NCBI GenBank assembly: GCA_945915475.1
Contig: CAMEFI010000005.1
Span: 1 to 64,000 of the forward strand
Reading direction: 5' to 3'
Length of the DNA stretch: 64,000 nt
Origin: an uncultured Clostridium sp.
GTDB lineage: Bacteria > Bacillota > Clostridia > Lachnospirales > Lachnospiraceae
Below the pieces are notes generated by a model. The model did no database searches and was not told where the DNA came from. It saw nothing but the letters and a program-made list of their open reading frames with translations. Made by a program: the position numbers and the translations under genes. Of the stretch, positions 44,846 to 52,720 are shown piece by piece (the stretch's first letter is position 1; each line of letters opens with the position of its first letter).

Positions 44846-44874
44846 TTGACCAATATGCTTAGATAGAGTATGAT
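44846..44874 (+). promoter_or_regulatory. Promoter for the SAM riboswitch-metK unit
   Basis: TTGACC (44846-44851) and TATGAT (44869-44874) are spaced by 17 bp, with the riboswitch starting about 40 nt downstream. Confidence 0.75.
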
Positions 44875-44917
44875 AAGAAAGAGCTGTAAAAGCAGCTTCA
44901 CAATTGCAGGAAAACTT

Positions 44918-45082
44918 CTCTTATTCAGAGTGGTGGAGTCAGAAGGGACTGAGAAGCCACGGCAACCCCATGTACATGGAAGGTGCCGGCCTGAGGCGGG
45001 CGATATTTCGCATCGATCAATAAGAGGATTTGAATATAGTGAGCTCATCAACTTCAAATCCTCTCGGATTTGAAGTTTTTTG
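44918..45082 (+). promoter_or_regulatory. SAM-I (S-box) riboswitch with terminator
   Basis: The aptamer (44918-45026) is closed by P1, CTCTTATT with AATAAGAG. It holds the S-box core words GTGGTGGAG, ACTGAGAAGCC-CGGCAACC and GGTGCC. The expression platform has a terminator, ACTTCAAATCC/GGATTTGAAGT plus TTTTTT (45051-45081). An antiterminator pairs GAGGATTTGAA (45024-45034) with TTCAAATCCTC (45053-45063). The antiterminator overlaps the 3' strand of P1, so bound S-adenosylmethionine should favour termination. It controls metK, about 310 nt downstream. Confidence 0.92.
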
Positions 45083-45086
45083 TATA

Positions 45087-45215
45087 GGTTTATTTCCTGA
45101 GAAATGCGTAGCATTTCTCAGGGTTGGAAAGATGTTTTCACACAGGGCAAGCTTGCTTGCATCGTGTGAGAATATCTTTCTAACCTGAGGATGGTACATC
45201 CTTAAGGAATAAACC
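45087..45215 (+). repeat. Large four-way-junction structured element between riboswitch and metK
   Basis: The outer stem pairs GGTTTATTTCCT (45087-45098) with AGGAATAAACC (45205-45215), with one bulge. Three arms branch inside: GAGAAATGC-gta-GCATTTCTC (45099-45119), a 22-bp arm 45122-45143 with 45164-45185 tipped by GCAAGC-TT-GCTTGC, and AGGATG-gta-CATCCT (45188-45202). In the long arm all three departures from Watson-Crick pairing are G-T pairs. No coding frame is present. It may be a mobile repeat or a structured leader RNA. Confidence 0.75.
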
Positions 45216-45279
45216 GGGAGAAGAAATCTTCGCAATCAGTAGCGAAGTTGTGAAGGGGATGAAGCGAACGCACAACACC

Positions 45280-45347
45280 GAGTAAGCTTTGCTTACGAGG
45301 TGAATCAATCTACGAGATGAATCAATCTACGAAGTGAATGCACTTAC
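45280..45347 (+). repeat. Four 17-bp tandem units before metK
   Basis: Units at 45280, 45297, 45314 and 45331 each begin GAG or GAA and end TAC. Units 2 and 3 (GAGGTGAATCAATCTAC and GAGATGAATCAATCTAC) differ at one base. The array is followed by a C7 tract and the metK ribosome binding site. Confidence 0.7.
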
Positions 45348-45388
45348 CCCCCCACTCACAGTTATCACATTTTTTAAGGAGGAATAAA

Positions 45389-46576
45389 ATGGACAAATTA
45401 ATTTTTACATCTGAGTCCGTAACGGAAGGACATCCGGATAAGATTTGTGATCAGATTTCGGATGCAGTATTAGACGCATTAATGGAACAGGATCCCAACA
45501 GCCGTGTTGCCTGCGAGACAGCAATTACAACCGGTCTTGTATTAGTAATGGGTGAGATTTCAACAAAGGGATATGTAGATATCCAGAAAATTGTTCGCGA
45601 AACAATCCGTGAGATTGGATATGACCGTGCAAAATACGGATTTGATTGTGACACTTGTGGAGTCATCACTGCAATTGATGAGCAGTCCAGTGATATCGCC
45701 ATGGGTGTTGACAAAGCATTAGAGGCAAAGGAAAACCAGATGAGCGATGAGGATATCGAAGCAATCGGTGCCGGGGATCAGGGTATGATGTTTGGTTATG
45801 CAACAAACGAGACAGAAGAATATATGCCATATCCAATCAGTCTTGCACATAAGCTTGCAAGAAGACTTACCGAGGTTCGTAAGGATGGAACCCTTCCGTA
45901 TCTGCGTCCGGATGGAAAGACACAGGTTTCTGTGGAGTATGATGAAGCTGGTAAGCCGGTTCGCCTGGAGGCTGTGGTTCTTTCTACCCAGCATGATGCA
46001 GAGGTGACCCAGGAGCAGATTCATAAGGATATCAAGAAGTATGTATTTGATGAGATTCTTCCGGCAGATATGGTAGATGAGAATACCAAGTTCTTCATCA
46101 ACCCAACGGGACGTTTTGTGATTGGTGGACCGAATGGTGATTCCGGTCTTACCGGTCGTAAAATTATAGTTGACACATATGGTGGATATGCCCGTCATGG
46201 TGGTGGAGCATTTTCCGGTAAGGACTGTACAAAGGTAGACCGTTCCGCTGCTTATGCTGCAAGATATGTAGCAAAGAATATTGTAGCTGCCGGATTAGCT
46301 GATAAATGTGAGATTCAGTTATCCTATGCCATTGGCGTTGCCCGTCCAACATCCATCCGTGTGGATACCTTTGGTACAAGCAAGTTAACAGAGACGGAAC
46401 TGGTAGAGATTGTTCGTGAGAATTTTGATCTTCGTCCGGCTGGTATCATTAAGATGCTGAATCTTCGTCGTCCGATTTACAAACAGACAGCTGCGTATGG
46501 TCATTTTGGAAGAACTGATCTGGATCTGCCATGGGAGAAATTAGACATGGTGGATACATTGAAGAAATATCTGTAA
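45389..46576 (+). CDS. metK: S-adenosylmethionine synthetase
   Basis: This 395-residue enzyme makes SAM from methionine and ATP. Motifs are [19 protein letters not shown], the ATP-binding [12 protein letters not shown] and the phosphate loop [19 protein letters not shown], all intact. ATG 45389 has AAGGAGG 6 nt upstream. An upstream in-frame start at 45338 reads through the C-rich tract and is rejected. It is controlled by the SAM-I riboswitch and ends in a strong terminator, so it is a single-gene unit. Confidence 0.97.
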   Translation: MDKLIFTSESVTEGHPDKICDQISDAVLDALMEQDPNSRVACETAITTGLVLVMGEISTKGYVDIQKIVRETIREIGYDRAKYGFDCDTCGVITAIDEQSSDIAMGVDKALEAKENQMSDEDIEAIGAGDQGMMFGYATNETEEYMPYPISLAHKLARRLTEVRKDGTLPYLRPDGKTQVSVEYDEAGKPVRLEAVVLSTQHDAEVTQEQIHKDIKKYVFDEILPADMVDENTKFFINPTGRFVIGGPNGDSGLTGRKIIVDTYGGYARHGGGAFSGKDCTKVDRSAAYAARYVAKNIVAAGLADKCEIQLSYAIGVARPTSIRVDTFGTSKLTETELVEIVRENFDLRPAGIIKMLNLRRPIYKQTAAYGHFGRTDLDLPWEKLDMVDTLKKYL

Positions 46577-46621
46577 AGAGCAGTTTTAATAAAATACTTG
46601 CTAGTAAAGCATAAAAACAGC

Positions 46622-46674
46622 AAAAGAGCTACTGCTTCACGAATTTTTATTTGTGAAGCAGTAGCTCTTTTTTC
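46622..46674. terminator. Strong bidirectional terminator after metK
   Basis: AAAGAGCTACTGCTTCAC pairs with GTGAAGCAGTAGCTCTTT (18 bp), followed by TTTTTC on the plus strand. It also lies just past the stop of the convergent minus-strand gene. Confidence 0.9.
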
Positions 46675-46694
46675 ATGCCTTCTGACACAGAGTA

Positions 46695-48455
46695 TTATTT
46701 AATCTTTGCCTTTTTCACATTGCTATATGCACCATATACACGCTTATCACCTACCGTAATATATGGACGAACCTTAACATAATAGGTTCCTTTCTTCACA
46801 TTTACATAAGTTGTGTTGCTGGATGTGACAGTGCGTTTGTATACTTTCTTGAAATTCTTTTTCTTGGAAATCACAATCTGGTAGCCGCTTACATTAGATA
46901 CCTTATTATACTTGATATAAATGTATCTTGTAGAAGAATATCTGCTCTTGTAACGTTTTGCGGTCTTAAGTTTGGTTGCAGACGGAACAACTGTAATTTC
47001 ACAGGTTGCAAAAATCTTGTCAGATTCCTTGGAGGTCACTGTGATGGTAGCAGTTCCCGGTGCCACAGCGGTTACATGACCGTTTGCAACTTTGGCAACG
47101 TTGGTGTTGCTGGATTTCCATTCATATGCAGGGTTGGTTGCATCGGCCGGAACAACAGTTGCAACTAAGTTGACGCTCTTTCCTTTCTTTAAGGATACTT
47201 TCTGCTTATTCAGGGCAATGGAAGTAACCGGTACAAAGGTGTCTACGGTTAAAGTATAAGATCCCTTTGAAGTTGCCCAGTTGCCTTTTCCCACATAGAT
47301 GTAATAGGTTCCTGCTGAAACGGAAGCGTCGCTATCGTTATAGTTAATCATTCCGGTAGTAGAATTTCTACCCGGCTGTTTAGAATAGACTTCATCACCA
47401 TTTGAATTAAATACAGTCACGCGGACCTCATCCATTTCGGATGATAATAACTGGATGTTTAAGTTTCTTGCAGATGGAACCTGTAATCTATAATAATCAC
47501 AATCATCATTAATGGCAAGATGTCCGGAAACGGTCTGCTTAAATTCCAGCGGCGAAGCAGTGGCAATGGCATTGTTTACACCGCCTTTGCCTTCCGGGTA
47601 GGTTTCTGCTGCAGGGGCAAAATTGAAGCTGAATGTGTATTTACCTGCCCAGTCAACCCAACCGCGTCCTTTTACAACTAAGTAGTAGTCACCACTTGCT
47701 AATTGATTACTTTCCACATAGGACTGCATATGAGAAGTAGAGTTCCAATTTGTATTAAATGACCAAATTTCATCACCATCGGCATCATAGAAGACAACAG
47801 ATTGTCCTTCACAATAGAGAACATAGTTAAAGGTTAATTTGCCGGAAGATGGCAAATTGAACTTGTAATAGTCAATACTGTCGTTGTCGGCTAGTTGACC
47901 AACATATGATGCGCCATTGACAGCAACTGGCTGGGATAATGGGAGTTCGTTATAGGTAGTATTTTGGTTTTCCGGAAATGTTTCTTCAGCTGATTCAAAA
48001 CTATATGTAAAATCATAATTTCCAGTATAACAAGGACCATATGTATCATCCCATCCGTCATAAACTTGTTCAATTGAAAAATAGTAAGCACCTGCCAATA
48101 AGTTATGGGTGAAGGTTGCTCCCCCCTTTTTAGTTGTAGAACTATTCCATTCAACGACTTGGTTCCACTGTTCCTTTGAACGATCGGCATAATAGAATCT
48201 AATCCGGACTTTTCTGGCACCAGAAGTGTTTAAGTTTATACTAAATAAGCCGGATTTTGGCAAATCTACTTTGTAAAAATATGCATCAAGAGAATCTCTG
48301 CTAGTGCCTGTCATCGCACCAGAATATTTTACCCCTGGTGAACAAGAATAAGCGGTGTCAATTGTGTTACCAGCTGCCTGTGCCTGAATGCCCGGAATTA
48401 AAAATACGGATAGCATCAGACATAAAGTAAATAAGTGTCGTAAATGTTTTTTCAT
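46695..48455 (-). CDS. Secreted protein with PPC-like domains, Ig-like Big_2 domain and Fn3-like end
   Basis: This 586-residue protein starts at ATG 48455 (minus), 6 nt after CGGAGGAGA; the longer frame to 48557 lies inside degV. It has a signal peptide (about 1-30, ending AQAAG). Three bacterial pre-peptidase C-terminal-like beta domains follow (about 35-170, 175-300 and 305-415), with motifs DYYKFNLPSSGKLTFN and YYLVVKGRGW. A Big_2 Ig-like domain (about 418-495; IALNKQKVSLKKGKSVNL, VAPGTATITVTS) and a basic Fn3-like C-terminal domain complete it. No protease domain is present. It is probably a surface-binding protein. It follows degV by 25 bp. Confidence 0.85.
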   Translation of the reverse strand: MKKHLRHLFTLCLMLSVFLIPGIQAQAAGNTIDTAYSCSPGVKYSGAMTGTSRDSLDAYFYKVDLPKSGLFSINLNTSGARKVRIRFYYADRSKEQWNQVVEWNSSTTKKGGATFTHNLLAGAYYFSIEQVYDGWDDTYGPCYTGNYDFTYSFESAEETFPENQNTTYNELPLSQPVAVNGASYVGQLADNDSIDYYKFNLPSSGKLTFNYVLYCEGQSVVFYDADGDEIWSFNTNWNSTSHMQSYVESNQLASGDYYLVVKGRGWVDWAGKYTFSFNFAPAAETYPEGKGGVNNAIATASPLEFKQTVSGHLAINDDCDYYRLQVPSARNLNIQLLSSEMDEVRVTVFNSNGDEVYSKQPGRNSTTGMINYNDSDASVSAGTYYIYVGKGNWATSKGSYTLTVDTFVPVTSIALNKQKVSLKKGKSVNLVATVVPADATNPAYEWKSSNTNVAKVANGHVTAVAPGTATITVTSKESDKIFATCEITVVPSATKLKTAKRYKSRYSSTRYIYIKYNKVSNVSGYQIVISKKKNFKKVYKRTVTSSNTTYVNVKKGTYYVKVRPYITVGDKRVYGAYSNVKKAKIK

Positions 48456-48480
48456 GTGTTTCTCCTCCGTGTATAATATT

Positions 48481-49368
48481 TTATTCTCCCCGTTCCTGTC
48501 CCCAGAAGAACAAAGCAACTGTTCCAGGACCGGTGTGACTTCCGATAACGGTTCCAATGTTGTTAATCACAACCTTACCGTCTAAGTTCGGAAATTTGGC
48601 TTCAATCAGGTCAGCAACAGCACGGGCATCCTCGTAGCAGGCTGACTGGCTGATATAGCATTTGCCATTATAGTTAAGACCGTCTCTTGCTAGTTCTTCC
48701 ATTTTACCGGCAATGGCCTTAATTACCTTTTTCTTTGAACGTACTTTTTCGCGGACAATCAGTTTGCCCTCGTTGTTTACGTTCATTAAAGGACAGATAT
48801 TTAACATATTGCCAATGGTTCCTGCGGTTTTGGATATGCGCCCGCCCTGGATAAAGAAGGTTAAATCGCCGGAGAAAAACCAATGGTTCAATTGTAAAAG
48901 ATGTGCATCTGCCCACTCTTTGAGAGAATCAATATCAAGCCCCTCATCCCGCTTGTCAGCTAAAGCATCCATTAAGAGACCATAGCCGGAAGAAGCGGCC
49001 AGTGAATCGATAATATAGATCTTACGATCAGGAAATTCCTCCATCAACATGTCCCTTGCAATGCAGGCGGAATTATACACTCCGGAAATGCCGGAAGAAA
49101 GGGTTAAATGAAGAATGTCCTTTCCATCCTGTAAAAAGGGACGAAAATATTCCACAAACTCATCGGCATTCACCTGAGAAGTTCTTGTCATGGCACCATC
49201 TGTCATTTTCTGATAAAAATCTTCAAAAGATATAGATTGTCCCAGATCATCGGGATAAGTAACATCATCCAACATAAAATGAAAACATATATAATGGATA
49301 TTCCGCTGCTCAAAGTGTTCCTTTGTTAAATCTGCTGTGGAACAGCAGGAAAGAATATAATCACTCAT
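48481..49368 (-). CDS. DegV family fatty-acid-binding protein
   Basis: This 295-residue protein has the DegV fold, which binds a fatty acid. Motifs are ILSCCSTADLTKEHFEQRNI near the N-terminus (seen as DYILSCCSTADL), TSQVNADEF, LTLSSGISGVYNSA and FFIQGGRISKTAG. In Firmicutes these proteins (FakB) work with FakA to phosphorylate exogenous fatty acids; fakA is not in the window. ATG 49368 is chosen because GGGAGG lies 5-6 nt upstream; ATG 49383 would place this site inside the gene. Confidence 0.9.
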   Translation of the reverse strand: MSDYILSCCSTADLTKEHFEQRNIHYICFHFMLDDVTYPDDLGQSISFEDFYQKMTDGAMTRTSQVNADEFVEYFRPFLQDGKDILHLTLSSGISGVYNSACIARDMLMEEFPDRKIYIIDSLAASSGYGLLMDALADKRDEGLDIDSLKEWADAHLLQLNHWFFSGDLTFFIQGGRISKTAGTIGNMLNICPLMNVNNEGKLIVREKVRSKKKVIKAIAGKMEELARDGLNYNGKCYISQSACYEDARAVADLIEAKFPNLDGKVVINNIGTVIGSHTGPGTVALFFWGQERGE

Positions 49369-49507
49369 GGTAACCTCCCTCATAAATTATGCATCTTATT
49401 ATATGTAATTTGTGTCTAATCCATACCTACTATATCATATTTTTTCATAGAATTCTAGAAAAAAATCCGTCTGTCGTCCAATATATAAAGGATGCCGGCA
49501 TATTTAT

Positions 49508-49536
49508 TTGCTATATAAACAATTAATTGTTATACT
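49508..49536 (+). promoter_or_regulatory. Promoter for the membrane transglutaminase gene
   Basis: TTGCTA (49508-49513) and TATACT (49531-49536) are spaced by 17 bp, 50 bp before the start codon. Confidence 0.7.
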
Positions 49537-49586
49537 GTGTGTATCTGTAAATTGTTTTTATAGAAAGTAATAGAGAGGATATACAT

Positions 49587-50582
49587 ATGAGACAGGGGTT
49601 ATGGAAAGGATGCGCAGTTGGATTATGGATACTTTGTCTTTGCTGGATATGGGCAGTACCGGTGCATGCTGAAGAGACGGAGGGCAATGTTGTTGCAAAC
49701 AGACAGGAGTTTTATAAAGGATTATCCCAGCAGATATTAGCACATAATGAAAGTGAGATATACATAACGGATGTAGGATCGCTAGGGAATGACATGCAGG
49801 AGGTTTTAGATGGATATTGTTATTTTCATGATGTGGATAATCCTTTAGCAAGTGGAAGTTATCTATGTAACTATTTAGACAGCTACTCCATGGAATGGCG
49901 GGAGGGAGGCCGGTATGGAGATAATCACAATTGTAAGATAGAGGTAATGGTGGAGTATAAGTATTCCAAAGAAGAAATGGACGCATATTTTGGGAAGATG
50001 CATGAGTTGGCGCTAACGCTTAAGAAGGATACGGATTATAAAAGTGTGAAAGCGGTGCATGATTATATTATCAAGGAGTATGAGTACGATAGAAGCAAGG
50101 AGAACCGTATCGATTATGAAGGTTATAAGACGGGAAAGATGGTGTGTGTGGGATATTGTATGGCAGCATTTTATCTGTTATCCGATATGGGAATTCCGGT
50201 TAGAATTGTGCTTGGGGCGTCAGAAGATTATCAAAAAGATCCGGATCATGCATGGAATGTTGTGAAAGTAGAAGGAAAATGGTACAACATGGATGTTACA
50301 TGGGATGATCAGGGAAGATGGAGATTGCCATCCTATAACTTTTTCCTGAAAAATGATGTGGATTTTTATAAACATACAAGAGAGGGAAGATATGATTATG
50401 ACAACGATATGGCATTATCCTCTTATTCCATGACGAATCCGGCAGATGTGTTTTACGGCTGTATTGGTTGTGTTGTCATTGCAGCGGTGGGGATATCCGT
50501 ATGGATACAGAGGAAGAAAAAAGAGCAGGAAAAAATGGGACAGGTAATAATTGTTGAGGATGATCTGCATCTGGAGGAGTAG
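49587..50582 (+). CDS. Membrane-anchored transglutaminase-like protein
   Basis: This 331-residue protein has a signal peptide (about 1-28, ending PVHAEE). Its transglutaminase-like domain runs about 130-240: the Cys is in GKMVCVGYCMAAFYLL, the His in DPDHAWNVVKVEGKWY and the Asp in NMDVTWDD. A membrane helix (about 290-310; FYGCIGCVVIAAVGISVWI) and a charged cytoplasmic tail end it. Such proteins usually act as cysteine proteases or transamidases at the cell surface. GAGAGGATATACAT precedes ATG 49587. Confidence 0.87.
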   Translation: MRQGLWKGCAVGLWILCLCWIWAVPVHAEETEGNVVANRQEFYKGLSQQILAHNESEIYITDVGSLGNDMQEVLDGYCYFHDVDNPLASGSYLCNYLDSYSMEWREGGRYGDNHNCKIEVMVEYKYSKEEMDAYFGKMHELALTLKKDTDYKSVKAVHDYIIKEYEYDRSKENRIDYEGYKTGKMVCVGYCMAAFYLLSDMGIPVRIVLGASEDYQKDPDHAWNVVKVEGKWYNMDVTWDDQGRWRLPSYNFFLKNDVDFYKHTREGRYDYDNDMALSSYSMTNPADVFYGCIGCVVIAAVGISVWIQRKKKEQEKMGQVIIVEDDLHLEE

Positions 50583-50771
50583 CAAAATGCTTGAGATTCT
50601 GCCGAGTTTTGAAAAAAAGGGCTTGCTTTTTTTTCATTTAATTATACAATAATAAATAAGTATGCATAATTGTCTAATGGTATGACGGATACGAGTGCAA
50701 CGTGTGTACGAAAGGAAGTAATTGTAATAGGTCAGGTGATGTCAGGAATCGCTTGAGGTTAGGAGATTAGC

Positions 50772-51608
50772 ATGAACAAATTAGAGCTTCAGAAGAAAGC
50801 AAACCAGCTAAGAAAGCACATTGTGTCTTCTTTGCATGCTGCAAAATGCGGACATCCGGGTGGATCACTTTCTGCAGCAGACATTATTACGTATTTGTAT
50901 TTTGAGGAGATGAATATTGACCCGAAGAATCCACAGAAGAAGGATCGGGATCGTTTTGTATTGTCTAAGGGTCATGTGGCGCCTGCACTTTATGGTGCAC
51001 TTGCTATGAAAGGTTATTTTCCGGAGGAAGAACTTTTGAAACTTCGCAAAACCGGACAGATGTTACAGGGACATCCGGATATGAAGGGAACTCCTGGTGT
51101 GGATATGTCAGCCGGTTCCTTGGGACAGGGTATTTCCGTGGCAGTGGGAATGGCATTATCTGCCAAGCTTTCCAATGAAAGTTACCGGGTATATACGCTT
51201 CTTGGAGATGGCGAGATTCAGGAAGGACAGGTCTGGGAGGCTTCCATGTTTGCCGGACACCGCAACTTGGATAATCTGGTAGTGATCGTTGATAATAATA
51301 ACTTGCAGATTGATGGTAGTGTGGAAGATGTTTGCTCTCCGTATCCGATTGCAGAGAAATTTAAAGCATTTAATTTTCATGTGATTGAGATAGATGGACA
51401 CGATTTTGATGCCATAGATGCTGCATTTAAAGAGGCAAAGGCAACAAAAGGAATGCCAACCGCTATTATTGCAAAGACAATCAAAGGCAAGGGTGTTTCC
51501 TTCATGGAGAACCAGGCTTCATGGCATGGTGCAGCACCAAATGATGAGCAGTATGCAGTAGCAATGGAAGATTTGGAAAAGGAGGCAGCCGCATTATGTC
51601 AGAAGTAA
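50772..51608 (+). CDS. Transketolase, N-terminal subunit
   Basis: This 278-residue protein is the thiamine-pyrophosphate-binding half of a split transketolase. Motifs are KCGHPGGSLSAADIITYLYF, SKGHVAPALYGAL, GSLGQGISVAVGMAL and the GDG-NN thiamine motif LLGDGEIQEGQVWEA...VDNNNLQIDG. It transfers two-carbon ketol units in the non-oxidative pentose phosphate pathway. The C-terminal subunit gene overlaps its end by 13 bp, so translation is coupled. TTAGGAGATTAGC precedes ATG 50772. Confidence 0.94.
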   Translation: MNKLELQKKANQLRKHIVSSLHAAKCGHPGGSLSAADIITYLYFEEMNIDPKNPQKKDRDRFVLSKGHVAPALYGALAMKGYFPEEELLKLRKTGQMLQGHPDMKGTPGVDMSAGSLGQGISVAVGMALSAKLSNESYRVYTLLGDGEIQEGQVWEASMFAGHRNLDNLVVIVDNNNLQIDGSVEDVCSPYPIAEKFKAFNFHVIEIDGHDFDAIDAAFKEAKATKGMPTAIIAKTIKGKGVSFMENQASWHGAAPNDEQYAVAMEDLEKEAAALCQK

Positions 51609-52534
51609 AGAAGATTGCAACAAGAGAAAGCTATGGTAATGCTTTGGTTGAGTTAGGAAGAGAGCATGACAATGTCGTTGTTTTGGATGCAGACCTTGCG
51701 GCAGCAACGAAGACGGGTATCTTTAAAAAAGAATTTCCGGACAGACATATTGACTGTGGTATTGCAGAGTGTAATATGATAGGTATTGCAGGCGGATTAT
51801 CCTTAACAGGTAAAGTTCCATTTGCATCCAGCTTTGCCATGTTTGCGGCAGGACGTGCATTTGAGCAGGTGCGTAATACAGTGGGTTACCCAAAGTTGAA
51901 TGTAAAAATAGGTGCGACCCATGCAGGAATTTCTGTTGGAGAAGATGGTGCAACCCATCAATGTAATGAAGATATTGCATTAATGCGTACCATCCCGAAT
52001 ATGGTAATTATTAATCCGGCTGATGATGTGGAGGCTAGGGCAGCTGTAAGAGCGGCTTATGAGCATATGGGTCCGGTATATCTTCGTTTTGGAAGATTAG
52101 CAGCGCCGGTAATTAATGATAATCCGGATTACAATTTTGAACTTGGTAAGGGTGTGACATTACGAGATGGGAAAGATATCACAATTGTTGCAACCGGGTT
52201 AGAAGTTTCTTTCGCATTAGAGGCGGCTAAAATGTTGGAACAGGATGGTATTGATGCGAGAGTGATCAATATTCATACGATTAAACCGATTGATGAAGAT
52301 ATTATTGTAAAGGCTGCATCGGAAACGAAAAAGATATTCACCGTAGAAGAACATTCTGTGATTGGCGGACTTGGTTCTGCAGTATGTGATGTTGTATGTG
52401 ATAAGCATCCGGCACCGGTATATAAGATTGGTATGAGAGACCGCTTTGGTGAATCCGGTCCTGCAGTTGAGCTGCTTCATAAATATGAGTTAGATGCAGA
52501 GGGTATCTATAAACAGGTAAAAGAGAATCTTTAG
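51596..52534 (+). CDS. Transketolase, C-terminal subunit
   Basis: This 312-residue protein is the pyrimidine-binding and C-terminal half of the split transketolase. It has VVLDADLAAATKTGIFKKEF, DCGIAECNMIGIAGGLSLTG (with the Glu that activates thiamine), ATHAGISVGEDGATHQCNEDIALMR (as HAGISVGEDGATHQ) and a C-terminal domain with TVEEHSVIGGLGSAV. Together with the preceding subunit it forms the active enzyme. The gene overlaps the first subunit and ends in a terminator. Confidence 0.94.
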   Translation: MSEVKKIATRESYGNALVELGREHDNVVVLDADLAAATKTGIFKKEFPDRHIDCGIAECNMIGIAGGLSLTGKVPFASSFAMFAAGRAFEQVRNTVGYPKLNVKIGATHAGISVGEDGATHQCNEDIALMRTIPNMVIINPADDVEARAAVRAAYEHMGPVYLRFGRLAAPVINDNPDYNFELGKGVTLRDGKDITIVATGLEVSFALEAAKMLEQDGIDARVINIHTIKPIDEDIIVKAASETKKIFTVEEHSVIGGLGSAVCDVVCDKHPAPVYKIGMRDRFGESGPAVELLHKYELDAEGIYKQVKENL

Positions 52535-52568
52535 TTCGCGAAAACAATAGGATAAGGAATGAAGTAGG

Positions 52569-52604
52569 ACGGGGCTGCCGGCATGATGTGACAGCCCCGT
52601 TTTT
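52569..52604 (+). terminator. Rho-independent terminator after transketolase
   Basis: ACGGGGCTG (52569-52577) pairs with CAGCCCCGT (52592-52600), followed by TTTTT. Confidence 0.9.
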
Positions 52605-52720
52605 GCGTGTGCATTTTATATAAATATACAGTGACAAAGCTAGAAATATTTGTTAATATAGGAGCAGGAGATTGTTAATTAAGTGAGCGGAGATAGTTGA
52701 TGAATTAGGGGGTTGTTACC

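Noticed and set aside
45087-45215. tRNA gene, because of the cloverleaf shape
   Set aside because: Stem lengths (11 and 22 bp), the missing anticodon loop and the missing T-loop sequence do not fit a tRNA.
45338-45388. Upstream start for metK
   Set aside because: The added residues come from a C-rich tract; ATG 45389 has an ideal AAGGAGG and gives the conserved N-terminus.
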